Counted from the first letter of the stretch, positions 17,200 to 26,100 are shown. The stretch is DNA of 64,000 nt from Pelagibius sp. CAU 1746 (GCF_039839785.1 NZ_JBDOQT010000002.1:620001-684000), one strand, 5' to 3'. Numbers and translations are program-made. Notes: generated by a model not told the origin, from the sequence alone.

Positions 17200-17769
17200 T
17201 CAGATGTCCCGGTCCTGCAGCAGCTTGCGCAGCCGTGCGGCGTTGATCGCCGCCGAGGTCAGGTTGGGATGGATCGCCAGGGCATCCTCGAAGGCCTTCA
17301 GCGCGCGCGGCGCGTCCTCCAACTCCGCATAGACCAGGCCGCGCCCGGCCAGGGCGCCGAAGTGACGCGGCTCCAGCGCCAGGGTCTTGTCGATGTCGGC
17401 CAGCGACTTCTCGTAGTTGCCGAGCAGGTAATAAACCGTCGCCCGCTTGTTCCAGCCCTCGGCGAAATCCGGTGCGATCAGCACCATCTGCTCGAACTTG
17501 CCGAGCGCGCGCGGGTAGTTGCCCTGTTGCAGCGCCTCGATGCCGTCGTGCATGAGGACCTGCACCGCACCGTCATCGGATTGAATCCAGATCGACCAGA
17601 TGAGCCCCTCGACGCGCTGGGCCTCGCCGGGCCCCGGAGCTTCCAGCAGCCGCACGAAGAGCGCATCCAGACGCTCGTCCTTCTGGTCGGCGCGCGCCGG
17701 CAGGGTGAGGGCCAGACAGGCCCAGAAGGCCGCGAAAATTGCGATCGCTGTGATTGGCAAGCGCTTCAT
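17200..17769 (-). CDS. Periplasmic tetratricopeptide-repeat protein
   Basis: A 189-residue protein with a cleavable signal peptide (MKRLPITAIAIFAAFWACLALTLPARA) and about three TPR units in the second half: ALQQGNYPRALGKFEQMVLIAPDFAEGWNKRATVYYLLGNYEKSLADIDKTLALEPRHFGALAGRG and a following repeat. TPRs make protein-protein interaction surfaces. The N-terminal 60 mature residues contain no recognised domain. The start at 17769 is set by the signal peptide, and the longer upstream frame is not supported. It is convergent with pyk and divergent from the DUF2817 gene. Partner unknown. Confidence 0.85.
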   Translation of the reverse strand: MKRLPITAIAIFAAFWACLALTLPARADQKDERLDALFVRLLEAPGPGEAQRVEGLIWSIWIQSDDGAVQVLMHDGIEALQQGNYPRALGKFEQMVLIAPDFAEGWNKRATVYYLLGNYEKSLADIDKTLALEPRHFGALAGRGLVYAELEDAPRALKAFEDALAIHPNLTSAAINAARLRKLLQDRDI

Positions 17770-17917
17770 TCTGTGGATTATGGCGGAAGCAACCGTTCCG
17801 CCAAAGCCCAGACGATAAATCCAGGTTTCACAATTCTTTGAAGGCGCCCGGCCCGCCCCGGCGCCGCGGATTCCGGGCCCCAGGGTCCAGCCGCACCAGC
17901 AAGAGGGAGACCGCCGC

Positions 17918-19000
17918 ATGGCAGGCGCCGCCTATTTCTCCTCCGACTATCCCGAGGCGCGACGGCGCTTCGCCGAGGCCGCGGAGCGTGCCGGCGCCCG
18001 GCTCACCAGCTACGGGCATCCCGAACGCGGCCCGAACGGCGAAGAGCTGGCGGCCGACGTCGCCTGGCTGGGACCGGAGGACGCCGGACGCGTGCTGGTG
18101 AGCCTCTCGGGGACTCATGGTGTGGAAGGCTTCTGCGGCTCCGGCGTGCAGGTCGGCTGGTTCGACAGCGGCCTGGCGGCGGAGCAGGACGCCGGGACCG
18201 CCTACATGGCGGTCCACGCAATCAACCCGCACGGCTTTGCCTGGCTGCGCCGCGTCACCGAAGACAACGTCGACCTGAACCGCAACTTCGTCGATTTCGC
18301 CGCAAGCCTGCCGGACAACCCCGGTTACGACGAACTGGCCGAGGCCCTCTGCCCGCCGACCTGGGACGACGCCACCATCGCCGCCACGCGCGGCGTGCTG
18401 CGCGCCTACGCCGAGGAACACGGCCCCTCCGGTCTGCAGGCCGCCGTCACCAACGGCCAGTACGTCCATGCCGACGGCATTTTCTTCGGCGGCACCGCGC
18501 CCACCTGGTCGCACCTGACGCTGAAGCGGATCTTCCAGCGCCACCTCGCCAGGGCCGAGCGGGTCGCGGTGATCGACTATCACACCGGGCTGGGGCCGCG
18601 CGGCCACGGCGAGCGCATCTGCCCGGCGGCGCCCGATGCGCCGGTGCTGGGGCGTGTGCGCGATTGGTACGGCGAGGATTTCACCTGCCCGGCGCTCGGC
18701 ACCTCCTCGGCGACGGAGATCCGCGGCTTCAACGTCATCGGCATGGAAGAAGCCCTTCCCGGCGTCGAACTGACCGCCGTCGCCCTGGAGTACGGCACCC
18801 TGCCCACAGAGGAGGTGAAGCTGGCGCTGCGCGCCGACAACTGGCTGCACCTACACGGCGACATGACGAGCGCCAAGGGCGGAGCCATCAAGGACCAGAT
18901 CCGCGAGGCCTTCTACCAGGACGCCGACGACTGGAAGGAAATGATCTGGGAGCGCGCGCTGGAAACCCAGCGCCTGGCCCTCGCCGGCCTGGCGGGGTGA
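17918..19000 (+). CDS. M14-like metallopeptidase family protein (DUF2817)
   Basis: A 360-residue protein of the DUF2817 family, related to M14 zinc carboxypeptidases and aspartoacylases. The zinc motif H-x-x-E is in SGTHGVEGFCGSG. Further conserved parts are AINPHGFAWLRRVTEDNVDLNRNF, a typical M14 asparagine/arginine segment, and the third ligand in IDYHTGLG. The catalytic Glu is probably in VALEYGTLP. It probably hydrolyses an amide bond of a small molecule or peptide. There is no signal peptide, so it is cytoplasmic. The ATG at 17918 follows AGAGGGAGA. The gene is monocistronic or leads to the cytochrome gene 39 bases downstream. Confidence 0.85.
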   Translation: MAGAAYFSSDYPEARRRFAEAAERAGARLTSYGHPERGPNGEELAADVAWLGPEDAGRVLVSLSGTHGVEGFCGSGVQVGWFDSGLAAEQDAGTAYMAVHAINPHGFAWLRRVTEDNVDLNRNFVDFAASLPDNPGYDELAEALCPPTWDDATIAATRGVLRAYAEEHGPSGLQAAVTNGQYVHADGIFFGGTAPTWSHLTLKRIFQRHLARAERVAVIDYHTGLGPRGHGERICPAAPDAPVLGRVRDWYGEDFTCPALGTSSATEIRGFNVIGMEEALPGVELTAVALEYGTLPTEEVKLALRADNWLHLHGDMTSAKGGAIKDQIREAFYQDADDWKEMIWERALETQRLALAGLAG

Positions 19001-19039
19001 CGATTCCTGCAGCGGCGGAAAATGCGCTAGACTGGGCGC

Positions 19040-19417
19040 ATGCCTGCGAAAGGACTGCTGCTGCCGGCTGCGCTCGCCCTCGTTATCGCCCTGCCCTCAC
19101 CCGGTGAGGCGGCAGGCGACGCCGAGAAGGGACGGCAGATCGCCATCGACCACTGCTCGCGCTGCCACGTGGTCCCCGACTACAACCCCTACGGCGGCAT
19201 CGAGAGCACGCCGTCCTTCCGCCTGCTGGCGCGGCGCGACGACTACCTGGAGCGCTTCCTGACTTTTTTCGAGCGCCCGCCGCATCCCGTGGTGGTGCGC
19301 ATTCCCGGTGTCGAGCCGCCCACGGACGACCCGGCCTTCGTCGCCACCTTCCAGATCCAGCCGGAGCAGGTCGACGACCTCGCCGCCTACGCCGCCAAGC
19401 TGCACGCCGAACAGTAG
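19040..19417 (+). CDS. Secreted monoheme c-type cytochrome without a Met ligand
   Basis: A 125-residue protein with an N-terminal signal peptide (LLLPAALALVIALPSPGEAAG) and one heme c attachment site, C-S-R-C-H, in DHCSRCHVVPDYNPYGGI. The mature chain contains no methionine at all, so the usual Met sixth ligand of class I cytochromes is absent. His in ERPPHPVVV, or an open site, is the alternative. Length and overall layout (CxxCH near the N-terminus, terminal helix VDDLAAYAAKLHAE) still match a class I cytochrome c. It would act in the periplasm, perhaps as a sensor or small-molecule binder rather than a plain electron carrier. Confidence 0.85.
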   Translation: MPAKGLLLPAALALVIALPSPGEAAGDAEKGRQIAIDHCSRCHVVPDYNPYGGIESTPSFRLLARRDDYLERFLTFFERPPHPVVVRIPGVEPPTDDPAFVATFQIQPEQVDDLAAYAAKLHAEQ

Positions 19418-19521
19418 CCTCCGCTCCGCCGGGAGGGGCGGACAGGGCGGCGGAACGCCCGACATTCCGTTATCGCGAAGACTGCGTTACAGTGTCGCCG
19501 TCCTGATATCGGAGAACAGCC

Positions 19522-19980
19522 ATGAAACGCTCCGCCCCCGCGCTTGCCTTGATCGCGTCCCTCCTGCTGACCGCCTGCGGCAGCAGCACCGGAGACCGCG
19601 CCGCCTCGGGCGCCGGCATCGGCGCCGGCGTCGGCGCCGTGGTCGGGGCCGTCACCGGGCTGTCGATCCTTCAGGGCGTGCTGCTCGGCGCCGCGGCCGG
19701 CGGCCTGACCGGCGCACTGACCGACGAAGACGTCATCAATCTCGGCGACCCCATCTGGGCCAGCGACGACCAGCCCGCCAATTCCTCGGCGGTGGCGCGG
19801 GTGCAGGCCGGCCTGGCCAAGCTCGGCTACGATCCGGGGCCGATCGACGGCGTGCAGGGGGCCAAGACGACCGCAGCGATCAAGGCCTATCAGCGCGACA
19901 ACGGCCTGACGGTGGACGGCCTCGCCTCCCAACAACTGGCCAGCCATATGGAAAACAAGATCGAGACCGCGCAGAAATGA
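19522..19980 (+). CDS. Lipoprotein with glycine-zipper and peptidoglycan-binding domain
   Basis: A 152-residue protein: lipoprotein signal peptide with lipobox LTAC at about residue 19, a glycine-zipper segment GAGIGAGVGAVVGAV continuing to AAAGGLTGAL (about 30-66), and a C-terminal peptidoglycan-binding-1 domain (about 88-140) with VQAGLAKLGYDPGPIDGVQGAKTTAAIKAYQRDNGL. It probably anchors the outer or inner membrane to the cell wall. The ATG at 19522 follows GGAGAACAGCC. It is convergent with glcF, with 37 bases between the stops. Confidence 0.9.
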   Translation: MKRSAPALALIASLLLTACGSSTGDRAASGAGIGAGVGAVVGAVTGLSILQGVLLGAAAGGLTGALTDEDVINLGDPIWASDDQPANSSAVARVQAGLAKLGYDPGPIDGVQGAKTTAAIKAYQRDNGLTVDGLASQQLASHMENKIETAQK

Positions 19981-20017
19981 CGCGCGGCCGGGGTGTGCCC
20001 TAGACCGCTAGTGCGCC

Positions 20018-21331
20018 CTAGCCCGCTGACGTGACGCCCGGCAAGGCCGCCAAGGCCCGCGGCTCGGGGCCGCCGGTGGCCCAGTCGAGCAGTTCCACCG
20101 TGTGCACCACCGGGATGCCGGTGCCGCCGGCGATCTGGGTCATGCAGCCGATGTTGCCGGTGGCGATGACGTCGGGCCCGGTGCTCTCGATGTTGGCGAC
20201 CTTGCGCGCCTTCAGGCGGTTGGCGATTTCCGGCTGCAGCAGGTTGTAGGTGCCCGCCGAGCCGCAGCAGAGGTGACCTTCGGGCACCTCCTTCACGGCG
20301 AAGCCCGCCGCCGTCAGCAGGGCCTTCGGCTCGCGGCGGATTTGCTGGCCGTGCTGCATGGAACAGGCGGAGTGGTAGGCGACGGTGAGCGGCCGGCCCG
20401 CCGCCGCGCCCTTCAGGCCCAAGGTGTCCATGAACTCGGTCACGTCCTTGGTCAGCGCCGAGACCTTGGCCGCCTTGTCCTTCCAGGCGGCGTCCTCGCG
20501 CAGCATGAAGCCGTAATCCTTCACCGTGGTGCCGCAGCCCGAAGCGTTGATGATGATGGCATCGAGCCCGCCTTCGTCCAACTCGCGCGTCCAGGCGGCG
20601 ACATTGGCGCGGGCGGCGTCCAGGGCCGGGTCCTCCTGGCCCATGTGATGCACCAGGGCGCCGCAGCAAGCGGCCCCTTTGGCCACCACCACCTCGACCC
20701 CGTGGCGGATCAGGAGGCGCACCGTGGCCTCGTTGATCTCCGGCGCCAGCACCTTCTGGGCGCAGCCGGTCATCAGCGCCACGCGGGCGCGGCGCGGCCC
20801 CTGGGCGGCAAACACCTGCGGGGTATCGACGCGGCTGGGCGAGCGGATCTCCTTCGGCGCCATGGCCAGCACCCCTTTCAGGCGCCCCGGCATGAGGCCG
20901 GCCAGCGGCTTGGCGAAGAAGGCGCCAAGAAGGGCCAGGCGGAAGCGGTTGGGATGCGGGATCACGAAGGCCAGCAGCCGGCGCAGCAGGCGGTCGGGCA
21001 GCGGCCGCCGGTAGGTCTTCTCGATATGGCTGCGGGCGTGATCGACTAGGTGCATGTAGTGCACGCCCGAGGGACAGGTGGTCATGCAGGACAGGCAGGA
21101 GAGGCAGCGGTCGATGTGCTTGGCGACCTTCGCCGTCGCCGCGCGGTCGTTCTCCAGCATCTCCTTGATCAGGTAGATGCGCCCACGCGGGCTGTCCAGT
21201 TCGTCGCCCAGCAGGATGTAGGTCGGGCAGGTCGCCGTGCAGAAGCCGCAATGCACGCAGTTGCGCAGGATCCTGTTGGCCTCCGCAATACTGGGGTCGG
21301 CAAGCTGGGCCAGGGTGAAGTTGGTCTGCAT
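20018..21331 (-). CDS. glcF: Glycolate oxidase iron-sulfur subunit
   Basis: A 437-residue GlcF. Two 4Fe-4S motifs lie in the N-terminal part: NCVHCGFCTATCPTY near residue 25 and RCLSCLSCMTTCPSG near 77. The C-terminal half has two CCG-type repeats (KGAACCGAL with HMGQED, and LCCGSAGTYNLLQPE) of the heterodisulfide-reductase kind. It passes electrons from the flavin subunits GlcD/GlcE to the quinone pool while glycolate is oxidised to glyoxylate. Length equals that of known GlcF. It is the last gene of glcDEF, 17 bases after glcE. No downstream gene is attached. Confidence 0.96.
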   Translation of the reverse strand: MQTNFTLAQLADPSIAEANRILRNCVHCGFCTATCPTYILLGDELDSPRGRIYLIKEMLENDRAATAKVAKHIDRCLSCLSCMTTCPSGVHYMHLVDHARSHIEKTYRRPLPDRLLRRLLAFVIPHPNRFRLALLGAFFAKPLAGLMPGRLKGVLAMAPKEIRSPSRVDTPQVFAAQGPRRARVALMTGCAQKVLAPEINEATVRLLIRHGVEVVVAKGAACCGALVHHMGQEDPALDAARANVAAWTRELDEGGLDAIIINASGCGTTVKDYGFMLREDAAWKDKAAKVSALTKDVTEFMDTLGLKGAAAGRPLTVAYHSACSMQHGQQIRREPKALLTAAGFAVKEVPEGHLCCGSAGTYNLLQPEIANRLKARKVANIESTGPDVIATGNIGCMTQIAGGTGIPVVHTVELLDWATGGPEPRALAALPGVTSAG

Positions 21332-21348
21332 CTCTTAGTCTTCGCTCC

Positions 21349-22578
21349 TCACAGCCCCGCGTACATGCGCCCGGGGTTCAGCACGCGCTTGGGATCGAAG
21401 CCGTCCTTCACCTTTTCGCTGAGCATCGCTTTCGCCGCGTCCTGCGGCTGGAAGACCGCGCCGGCGGCGCGCAGCTCCAGCGGCGCGCGGACCAGGGTCG
21501 CGTGGCCGCCGCCCGCCGCGGCGACGGCGGCGCGCACCTGGCCGGCGCCCGCATCGGCAGTTGCCGGCAGCGCCAGCCAGATCAGGCCGCCGCCCCAGTC
21601 GTAGAAAACGTCACCGCCGCCGATCGCCGCCGCCACGCCGGGCCCGGCGGTCGGCGCCACGGAGATGCGCCAGACGGCGAGGTCTTCCCGCCCGACGAAA
21701 GGCCGCACGCCGCGCAATTCCTGCCAGAAGGCCAGCGAGTTGCGGCTGTGCAGCTCCTCCGTCGCGCCGAGGTCGGCGAGTTCCTTGCGCAGGGCGGCGC
21801 AGCGGTATTCCACCGAAGGCCCCGGCCCTTCCAGGCGCAGCGCCGTCACCGAGGCCCCGGCTCCTGCCACGTAGGATACCGCCGAGGTCGCGGCCTGGGC
21901 CGCCGGCAGATGGGCCGCGCCGGAGACCTCGTGCGGCGAGCCCAGGGCGCGGGTCATGGCGGCCAGCGCCGCCGCGTCGTCCAGGCCGAGCAGCAGCACG
22001 GTCCAGGTCTTCTCCGGGCGCGGCAGCACCTTCACCGTCACGTCGGTCATCACCGCCAGGGTGCCGTAGGAGCCGCAGAGCAGCTTGCAGAGGTCGTAGC
22101 CGGTGACGTTCTTCACCACCCGGCCGCCGGACTTGAAGAGCTCGCCCCGGCCGGAGACCGCCTGCACGCCCAGGAAGTGGTCGCGCGCCGCCCCGGCCTT
22201 GATGCGCCGCGGGCCGGAGAGGTTGCAGGCCAGGACGCCGCCGATGGTGGCGGCCCCCGCCGCTCCGCCCAGCAGCGGGCCCAGCTCGGCCGGCTCGAAG
22301 GCCAGCATCTGGCGCTTCTCCTCCAGCGCCGCCTCGATGGCGGCCAGCGGCGTTCCGGCCTGGGCTGAGAGCACCAGCTCCTCCGGCTCGTAGAGGGTGA
22401 TGCCGGTGAGGCGCGACAGGTCGAGGCTGTGGGCGGCCTGCACCGGACGGCCCAGGCCGCGCTTGCTGCCATGGCCCACGATTTCCAGCGGCGCTTCCTG
22501 CGACAACGCCCAGGCCACCGCCTCGCTCACCTGGTCGCGGGTCTCCGGCGCGAGGGTCTCCCCCTTCTGCGATTGCAT
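21349..22578 (-). CDS. glcE: Glycolate oxidase FAD-binding subunit
   Basis: A 409-residue GlcE with the FAD-binding type-4 (PCMH) fold: LEIVGHGSKRGLGRPV, the FAD loop LLGGAAGAATIGGVLACNLSGPRRIKAGAARDHFLGVQAVSGRGELFKSGGRVVKNVTGYDLCKLLCGSYGTL, in which KNVTGYDL is diagnostic, and C-terminal KDGFDPKRVLNPGRMYAGL. It forms the membrane-associated glycolate oxidase with GlcD and GlcF. The ATG at 22578 follows AGAGAGCCAGG, and the longer upstream frame runs into glcD. glcD ends 14 bases upstream. Confidence 0.96.
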   Translation of the reverse strand: MQSQKGETLAPETRDQVSEAVAWALSQEAPLEIVGHGSKRGLGRPVQAAHSLDLSRLTGITLYEPEELVLSAQAGTPLAAIEAALEEKRQMLAFEPAELGPLLGGAAGAATIGGVLACNLSGPRRIKAGAARDHFLGVQAVSGRGELFKSGGRVVKNVTGYDLCKLLCGSYGTLAVMTDVTVKVLPRPEKTWTVLLLGLDDAAALAAMTRALGSPHEVSGAAHLPAAQAATSAVSYVAGAGASVTALRLEGPGPSVEYRCAALRKELADLGATEELHSRNSLAFWQELRGVRPFVGREDLAVWRISVAPTAGPGVAAAIGGGDVFYDWGGGLIWLALPATADAGAGQVRAAVAAAGGGHATLVRAPLELRAAGAVFQPQDAAKAMLSEKVKDGFDPKRVLNPGRMYAGL

Positions 22579-22592
22579 ACCTGGCTCTCTCT

Positions 22593-24080
22593 TTAGAAGC
22601 GGGGAAGATCGGGGAAAGGCAGCTTGCCGCCGCTGATGTGCATGCGCCCCAGCTCGGCGCAGCGGTGAAGCTGCGGGAACATCTTGCCGGGGTTCAGCAA
22701 GGCCTCCGGATCGAAGGCGCATTTCACGCGCTGCTGCTGCTTCAGGTCGGTCTCGCTGAACATCGAGCCCATGAGGTCGCGTTTCTCGACGCCGACCCCG
22801 TGCTCGCCGGTCAGCACGCCGCCGACTTCGACGCAGAGCTTCAGGATGTCGGAGCCGAAGTCCTCGGCCTTCTCCAGCTCGCCCGGCTTGTTGGCGTCGT
22901 AGAGGATCAGCGGATGCAGGTTGCCGTCGCCGGCGTGAAAGACGTTGGCGACACGCAGGCCGTAGTGCGCGCTGAGTTCGCGCATGCGCCGCAGCACCAC
23001 CGGCAACTGGGCGCGCGGGATGGTGCCGTCCATGCAGTAGTAATCCGGCGAGATGCGACCCACCGCCGGGAAGGCCGCCTTGCGCCCGGCCCAGAAGGTC
23101 AGGCGTTCTTCTTCGCTTTCGCTGACGCGGCTGGTGACGGCGCCGTTCTCCGCGCAGATGCGCGAGACCTCGCCGATCAGGTAGTCGACCTCGGCCTGGG
23201 GGCCATCGAGTTCCACGATCAAGAGAGCCTCGACATCGCGCGGATAGCCGGCGTGGACGAAATCCTCGGCGGCGTGGATGGCCGGCTTGTCCATCATCTC
23301 CATGCCGCCGGGGATGATGCCGGCGGCGATGATGGCGGCCACCGCGTCGCCGGCCTGCTCGTTGGTCGGAAAGCCGAGCAGCAGGGCGCGCGCCGTCTCC
23401 GGCTTCTTCAAAAGGCGCACCGTCACTTCCGTCACCACGCCCAGCAGGCCCTCAGAGCCGGTCATGATGCCCAGCAGATCGTAACCCTCCGCATCCAGGT
23501 GCCGGCCGCCGATCCGCAGGATGGTGCCGTCCATCAGCACCATTTCGAGGCCCAGCAGGTTGTTGGTCGTCAGGCCGTATTTCAGGCAGTGCACGCCGCC
23601 GGAGTTCTCCGCCACGTTGCCGCCGATGGTGCAGGCGATCTGGCTGGAGGGATCGGGCGCGTAGTAGAAGCCCCGGTCCTCCACCGCCTTGGTGATGGCC
23701 AGATTGGTGACGCCCGGCTGCACCACGGCGCAGCGGTTGTCGAAGTCGATGTCGAGGACCCGGTTGAACTTGCCGAGGCCGAGAATGATGCCGTCGGCCA
23801 GCGGCAGGGCGCCGCCGGAAAGCGAGGTGCCGGCGCCGCGCGGCACCACCTTGACGCCACGCTCCCTGCAGACCTTCAGGACCTGGCTGACCTGCGCGGT
23901 GGTTTCCGGCAGCACGACGATGAGGGGAAGCTGGCGGTAGGCGGTCAGGCCGTCGCTCTCGTAGGCCTTCAACTCCTCGGCGTCGACGATCACCCCCTCA
24001 CCGGGGACGATGGCGCGCAAGGCGGTGACGATATCGGCCTTGGCGTCGATGACGGCTTGATCCGGCTCCGGCATCTGCAT
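22593..24080 (-). CDS. glcD: Glycolate oxidase subunit GlcD (FAD-linked)
   Basis: A 495-residue FAD-linked oxidase. The PCMH domain has VVPRGAGTSLSGGALPLADGIILGLGKFNRVLDID and a FAD-binding stretch with CTIGGNVAENSGGVHCLKYGLTTNNLLGLEMVL. The C-terminal FAD-oxidase domain has VFHAGDGNLHPLIL and VGGVLTGEHGVGVEKRD, the conserved active-site His regions. It oxidises glycolate, and D-lactate in some enzymes, to the keto acid. The ATG at 24080 follows GGGAGAGA. It is the first gene of glcDEF. A perfect 17-bp FadR/PdhR-type operator lies 54 bases upstream, so induction by a glycolate-related effector is likely. Confidence 0.96.
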   Translation of the reverse strand: MQMPEPDQAVIDAKADIVTALRAIVPGEGVIVDAEELKAYESDGLTAYRQLPLIVVLPETTAQVSQVLKVCRERGVKVVPRGAGTSLSGGALPLADGIILGLGKFNRVLDIDFDNRCAVVQPGVTNLAITKAVEDRGFYYAPDPSSQIACTIGGNVAENSGGVHCLKYGLTTNNLLGLEMVLMDGTILRIGGRHLDAEGYDLLGIMTGSEGLLGVVTEVTVRLLKKPETARALLLGFPTNEQAGDAVAAIIAAGIIPGGMEMMDKPAIHAAEDFVHAGYPRDVEALLIVELDGPQAEVDYLIGEVSRICAENGAVTSRVSESEEERLTFWAGRKAAFPAVGRISPDYYCMDGTIPRAQLPVVLRRMRELSAHYGLRVANVFHAGDGNLHPLILYDANKPGELEKAEDFGSDILKLCVEVGGVLTGEHGVGVEKRDLMGSMFSETDLKQQQRVKCAFDPEALLNPGKMFPQLHRCAELGRMHISGGKLPFPDLPRF

Positions 24081-24133
24081 GGGCAGGTCTCTCCCTGGAT
24101 TCCGCCCGCCTGGACCCGAGAAGGGCGCGGGGC

Positions 24134-24150
24134 AATTGGTATTACCAATT
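24134..24150. promoter_or_regulatory. FadR/PdhR-type operator upstream of glcD
   Basis: AATTGGT-ATT-ACCAATT is a perfect 17-bp inverted repeat identical to the AATTGGTNNNACCAATT form known for PdhR/GlcC-like GntR repressors. It lies 54 bases before the glcD start, where a promoter is expected, and shares TGGTNNNACCA with the site at 13467-13477. Confidence 0.75.
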
Positions 24151-24300
24151 TTTCGAGACTATGGCGCGCCGCGCCGGTGCGGTCAATGCCCCAGGCCGCC
24201 CCCAAGGGCGGAAAAGAGCGGAAAAAGGCAGAAATCCGGGATTTGGGGAGGCACTGGGAGGCCAAAATGCGGGCAAAGGCCCAGTGAGCAGCAAAAACAG

Positions 24301-24326
24301 GGCCGCGCCCGTTTCAGGGCGCGGCC
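24301..24326 (-). terminator. Rho-independent terminator of rpmJ
   Basis: A perfect 10-bp GC-rich stem (GGCCGCGCCC/GGGCGCGGCC) with a six-base loop lies 50 bases after rpmJ on the minus strand and is followed there by CTGTTTTTGC, a short U-run. It is a textbook intrinsic terminator. Confidence 0.9.
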
Positions 24327-24376
24327 TTGCTTGCGTCTCAAAGCTCAAAACCGCCGGCGGCGCCGGCGGGAGCGGT

Positions 24377-24502
24377 TCAGCCCTGGCGGGCCTTGAAGCG
24401 CGGGTTCTTCTTGTTGATCACGTAGACGCGACCCTTGCGGCGCACGACACGGCAGCCTTTTTCGCGCAGTTTCGCGGTCTTAAGAGAGTTAACGACCTTC
24501 AT
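24377..24502 (-). CDS. rpmJ: Ribosomal protein bL36 (41-residue, zinc-free type)
   Basis: A 41-residue protein, [20 protein letters not shown] and then [21 protein letters not shown]. This is ribosomal protein L36 of the large subunit in the longer C-minus form: a single Cys remains in place of the Cys3-His zinc site found in the short C-plus form. This form is standard in many alphaproteobacteria. The ATG at 24502 is preceded by AGAGGATAGAG, and a strong terminator follows. It stands alone, away from the main ribosomal operons. Confidence 0.96.
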   Translation of the reverse strand: MKVVNSLKTAKLREKGCRVVRRKGRVYVINKKNPRFKARQG

Positions 24503-24678
24503 TTCTCTATCCTCTTTAGGCCCGCAGCTTCACGGGCCGGTCCGGGCCGGCGCGCGGGAAGCCGGAACATAGGCAGCGCGGAAGGGCCTGTCAACCTCGG
24601 AAAAGCCCGGAAATGAGCCCTTTTCTACCTTCCCGGCTGGCCCCGGCCAGACCCGGCCGGACCCGGCCGCAATGGGTC

Positions 24679-25635
24679 CTACCAGTCGGAGAGCATCTTC
24701 TCCGCCTCTTTCTTCAAGGCGTGAAAACGGCAGATCCTCAGGGCACCCGCATCGATGGCCTTGGTCCGCCGGGTCCACAGCTCGACGGAGTCGGTGATCG
24801 CTTCCGCGGTCTTCTTGTCGATCGACTTGCCCTTGAGGCTCGACAGGAACCGCGCCCAGTTGGCGGTGATGATGCCGTAGACCTCTTCGGTGATGTCTTC
24901 CTTGATGCGGATGTCCAGGCGGGCCTCGGTCAGGGCCACCTCGTAGTCGCGCATGGTCCAGGGATTGGGCCTCGTCGGCTCGCCCTCGGCCCAGTTGAAG
25001 ACCGCCCGCTCGTCGGCCCCCTCGGCCACGACGTAGTCGGTGAAGAGGAGCTGGCCGCGCGGCTTGATCATGTTGATGATCTCTTTCAGCAGCCGGTCCT
25101 TGTCCTCCACCATGTAGAGCGCCTCCTTGGAGAACACGCAGTCGGTGGAATTCTCCCGGAACTCGTACTTGTCCATGTCGAAGTAGTGGACCGGCGCCCG
25201 CTTGGCGAGGCCGGCCATGGTCGAAAGCTCCATGCCCGCGTCCGCGACTTCGCGGTCGGCCTCCAGGCCGGTGATCCAGATGTCGAACTTCTCGGAGATC
25301 AGGCGGGTGGCGCCGCCCAGGCCGGCCCCCACGTCGATAACGGTGAAGGCGGGGTCCAGGCCGAAAGGCTTCACCAGCTTGAGGATATAACTTTCGTCGC
25401 CTGGCCCCGACATGCCCTTGCCCCAGAGCTGCTGCATCACCTCCAGGCGCTTGGACAACATCTCCGGCTGCTCATAGCGGACGGCGTCCTGCGTCAGATC
25501 CCCCATCTCCACGGGAATCTGCTGCTTCTTCCGGATCGCCAGGTCATAGCCCTCCCACCAGGCCTTGAGACGCACCCAGAACGGAATCTTGGCTTTGCCG
25601 GCCGGCCCGGCGGCCGCTTTGGACAACAGTGCCAT
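24679..25635 (-). CDS. Class I SAM-dependent methyltransferase
   Basis: A 318-residue methyltransferase. A helical N-terminal extension (about 1-90, including WVRLKAWWEGYDLAIRKKQQ) precedes the Rossmann domain with motif I FTVIDVGAGLGGATRLIS, the acidic residue of motif II in GLEADREV, and DCVFSKEALYMVEDKDRLLKEIINMIKPRGQLLFTDYV. This pattern resembles small-molecule amine or phosphoethanolamine N-methyltransferases more than nucleic acid enzymes, but the substrate is not certain. The start at 25635 follows AGAAAGG and fits the protein fold. It is divergent from the LapG-like operon, separated by a 505-base regulatory region. Confidence 0.82.
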   Translation of the reverse strand: MALLSKAAAGPAGKAKIPFWVRLKAWWEGYDLAIRKKQQIPVEMGDLTQDAVRYEQPEMLSKRLEVMQQLWGKGMSGPGDESYILKLVKPFGLDPAFTVIDVGAGLGGATRLISEKFDIWITGLEADREVADAGMELSTMAGLAKRAPVHYFDMDKYEFRENSTDCVFSKEALYMVEDKDRLLKEIINMIKPRGQLLFTDYVVAEGADERAVFNWAEGEPTRPNPWTMRDYEVALTEARLDIRIKEDITEEVYGIITANWARFLSSLKGKSIDKKTAEAITDSVELWTRRTKAIDAGALRICRFHALKKEAEKMLSDW

Positions 25636-25987
25636 CGGCACCTTTCTCAATCGTTCGTCGTTCCTCCCCGGCCTGCCGTGCGGCGTTAATGGCAGGCTGG
25701 GCCACGACATCGTTAACGGCAAATGACAAACAATCGCTTAATACGGGAGTTGCCGCGACTTCCGCAGGTTAGCGACGGAGGTGGGGCACCTGCGCGCGGC
25801 GGAAACCCGAATCCAAGCGGGCTCTGACCGGCGGCGTTAACCATGGAGTCGCCCCGGCATTCGCGGACTCCCTTTCCAGGAACGATATAAGAATAGATTT
25901 TCAATTTTTCGTTGCGCGAAGTCCGCGCATAATTTGCAACCCTTTTCCCGCCGATCGCCATATACTCCGGAAATCGATTAGTTCATT

Positions 25988-26017
25988 TGGTTAGCCATCG
26001 GATGGTTAGCCTTCGGG
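25988..26017. repeat. Tandem 15-bp direct repeat (iteron-like)
   Basis: TGGTTAGCCATCGGA (25988-26002) is followed immediately by TGGTTAGCCTTCGGG (26003-26017), 13 of 15 identical, about 125 bases before the LapG-like start. Its spacing of 1.5 helical turns would suit side-by-side binding of a regulator. Confidence 0.6.
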
Positions 26018-26061
26018 CTGGCCGGCTGACGATCACCTGGAAACGCGCCAGCTCCGCCGGG

Positions 26062-26100
26062 GCCCTTTCGGGCAAAACGGTTCCGGAGAAGCCGGAACCG
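26062..26100 (+). promoter_or_regulatory. Two leader hairpins upstream of the LapG-like gene
   Basis: GCCC-TTTC-GGGC (26062-26073) is followed by a perfect 9-bp stem CGGTTCCGG/CCGGAACCG with a five-base loop (26078-26100), 41 bases before the start codon. They could stabilise or regulate the leader mRNA. No known riboswitch consensus is matched. Confidence 0.5.
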
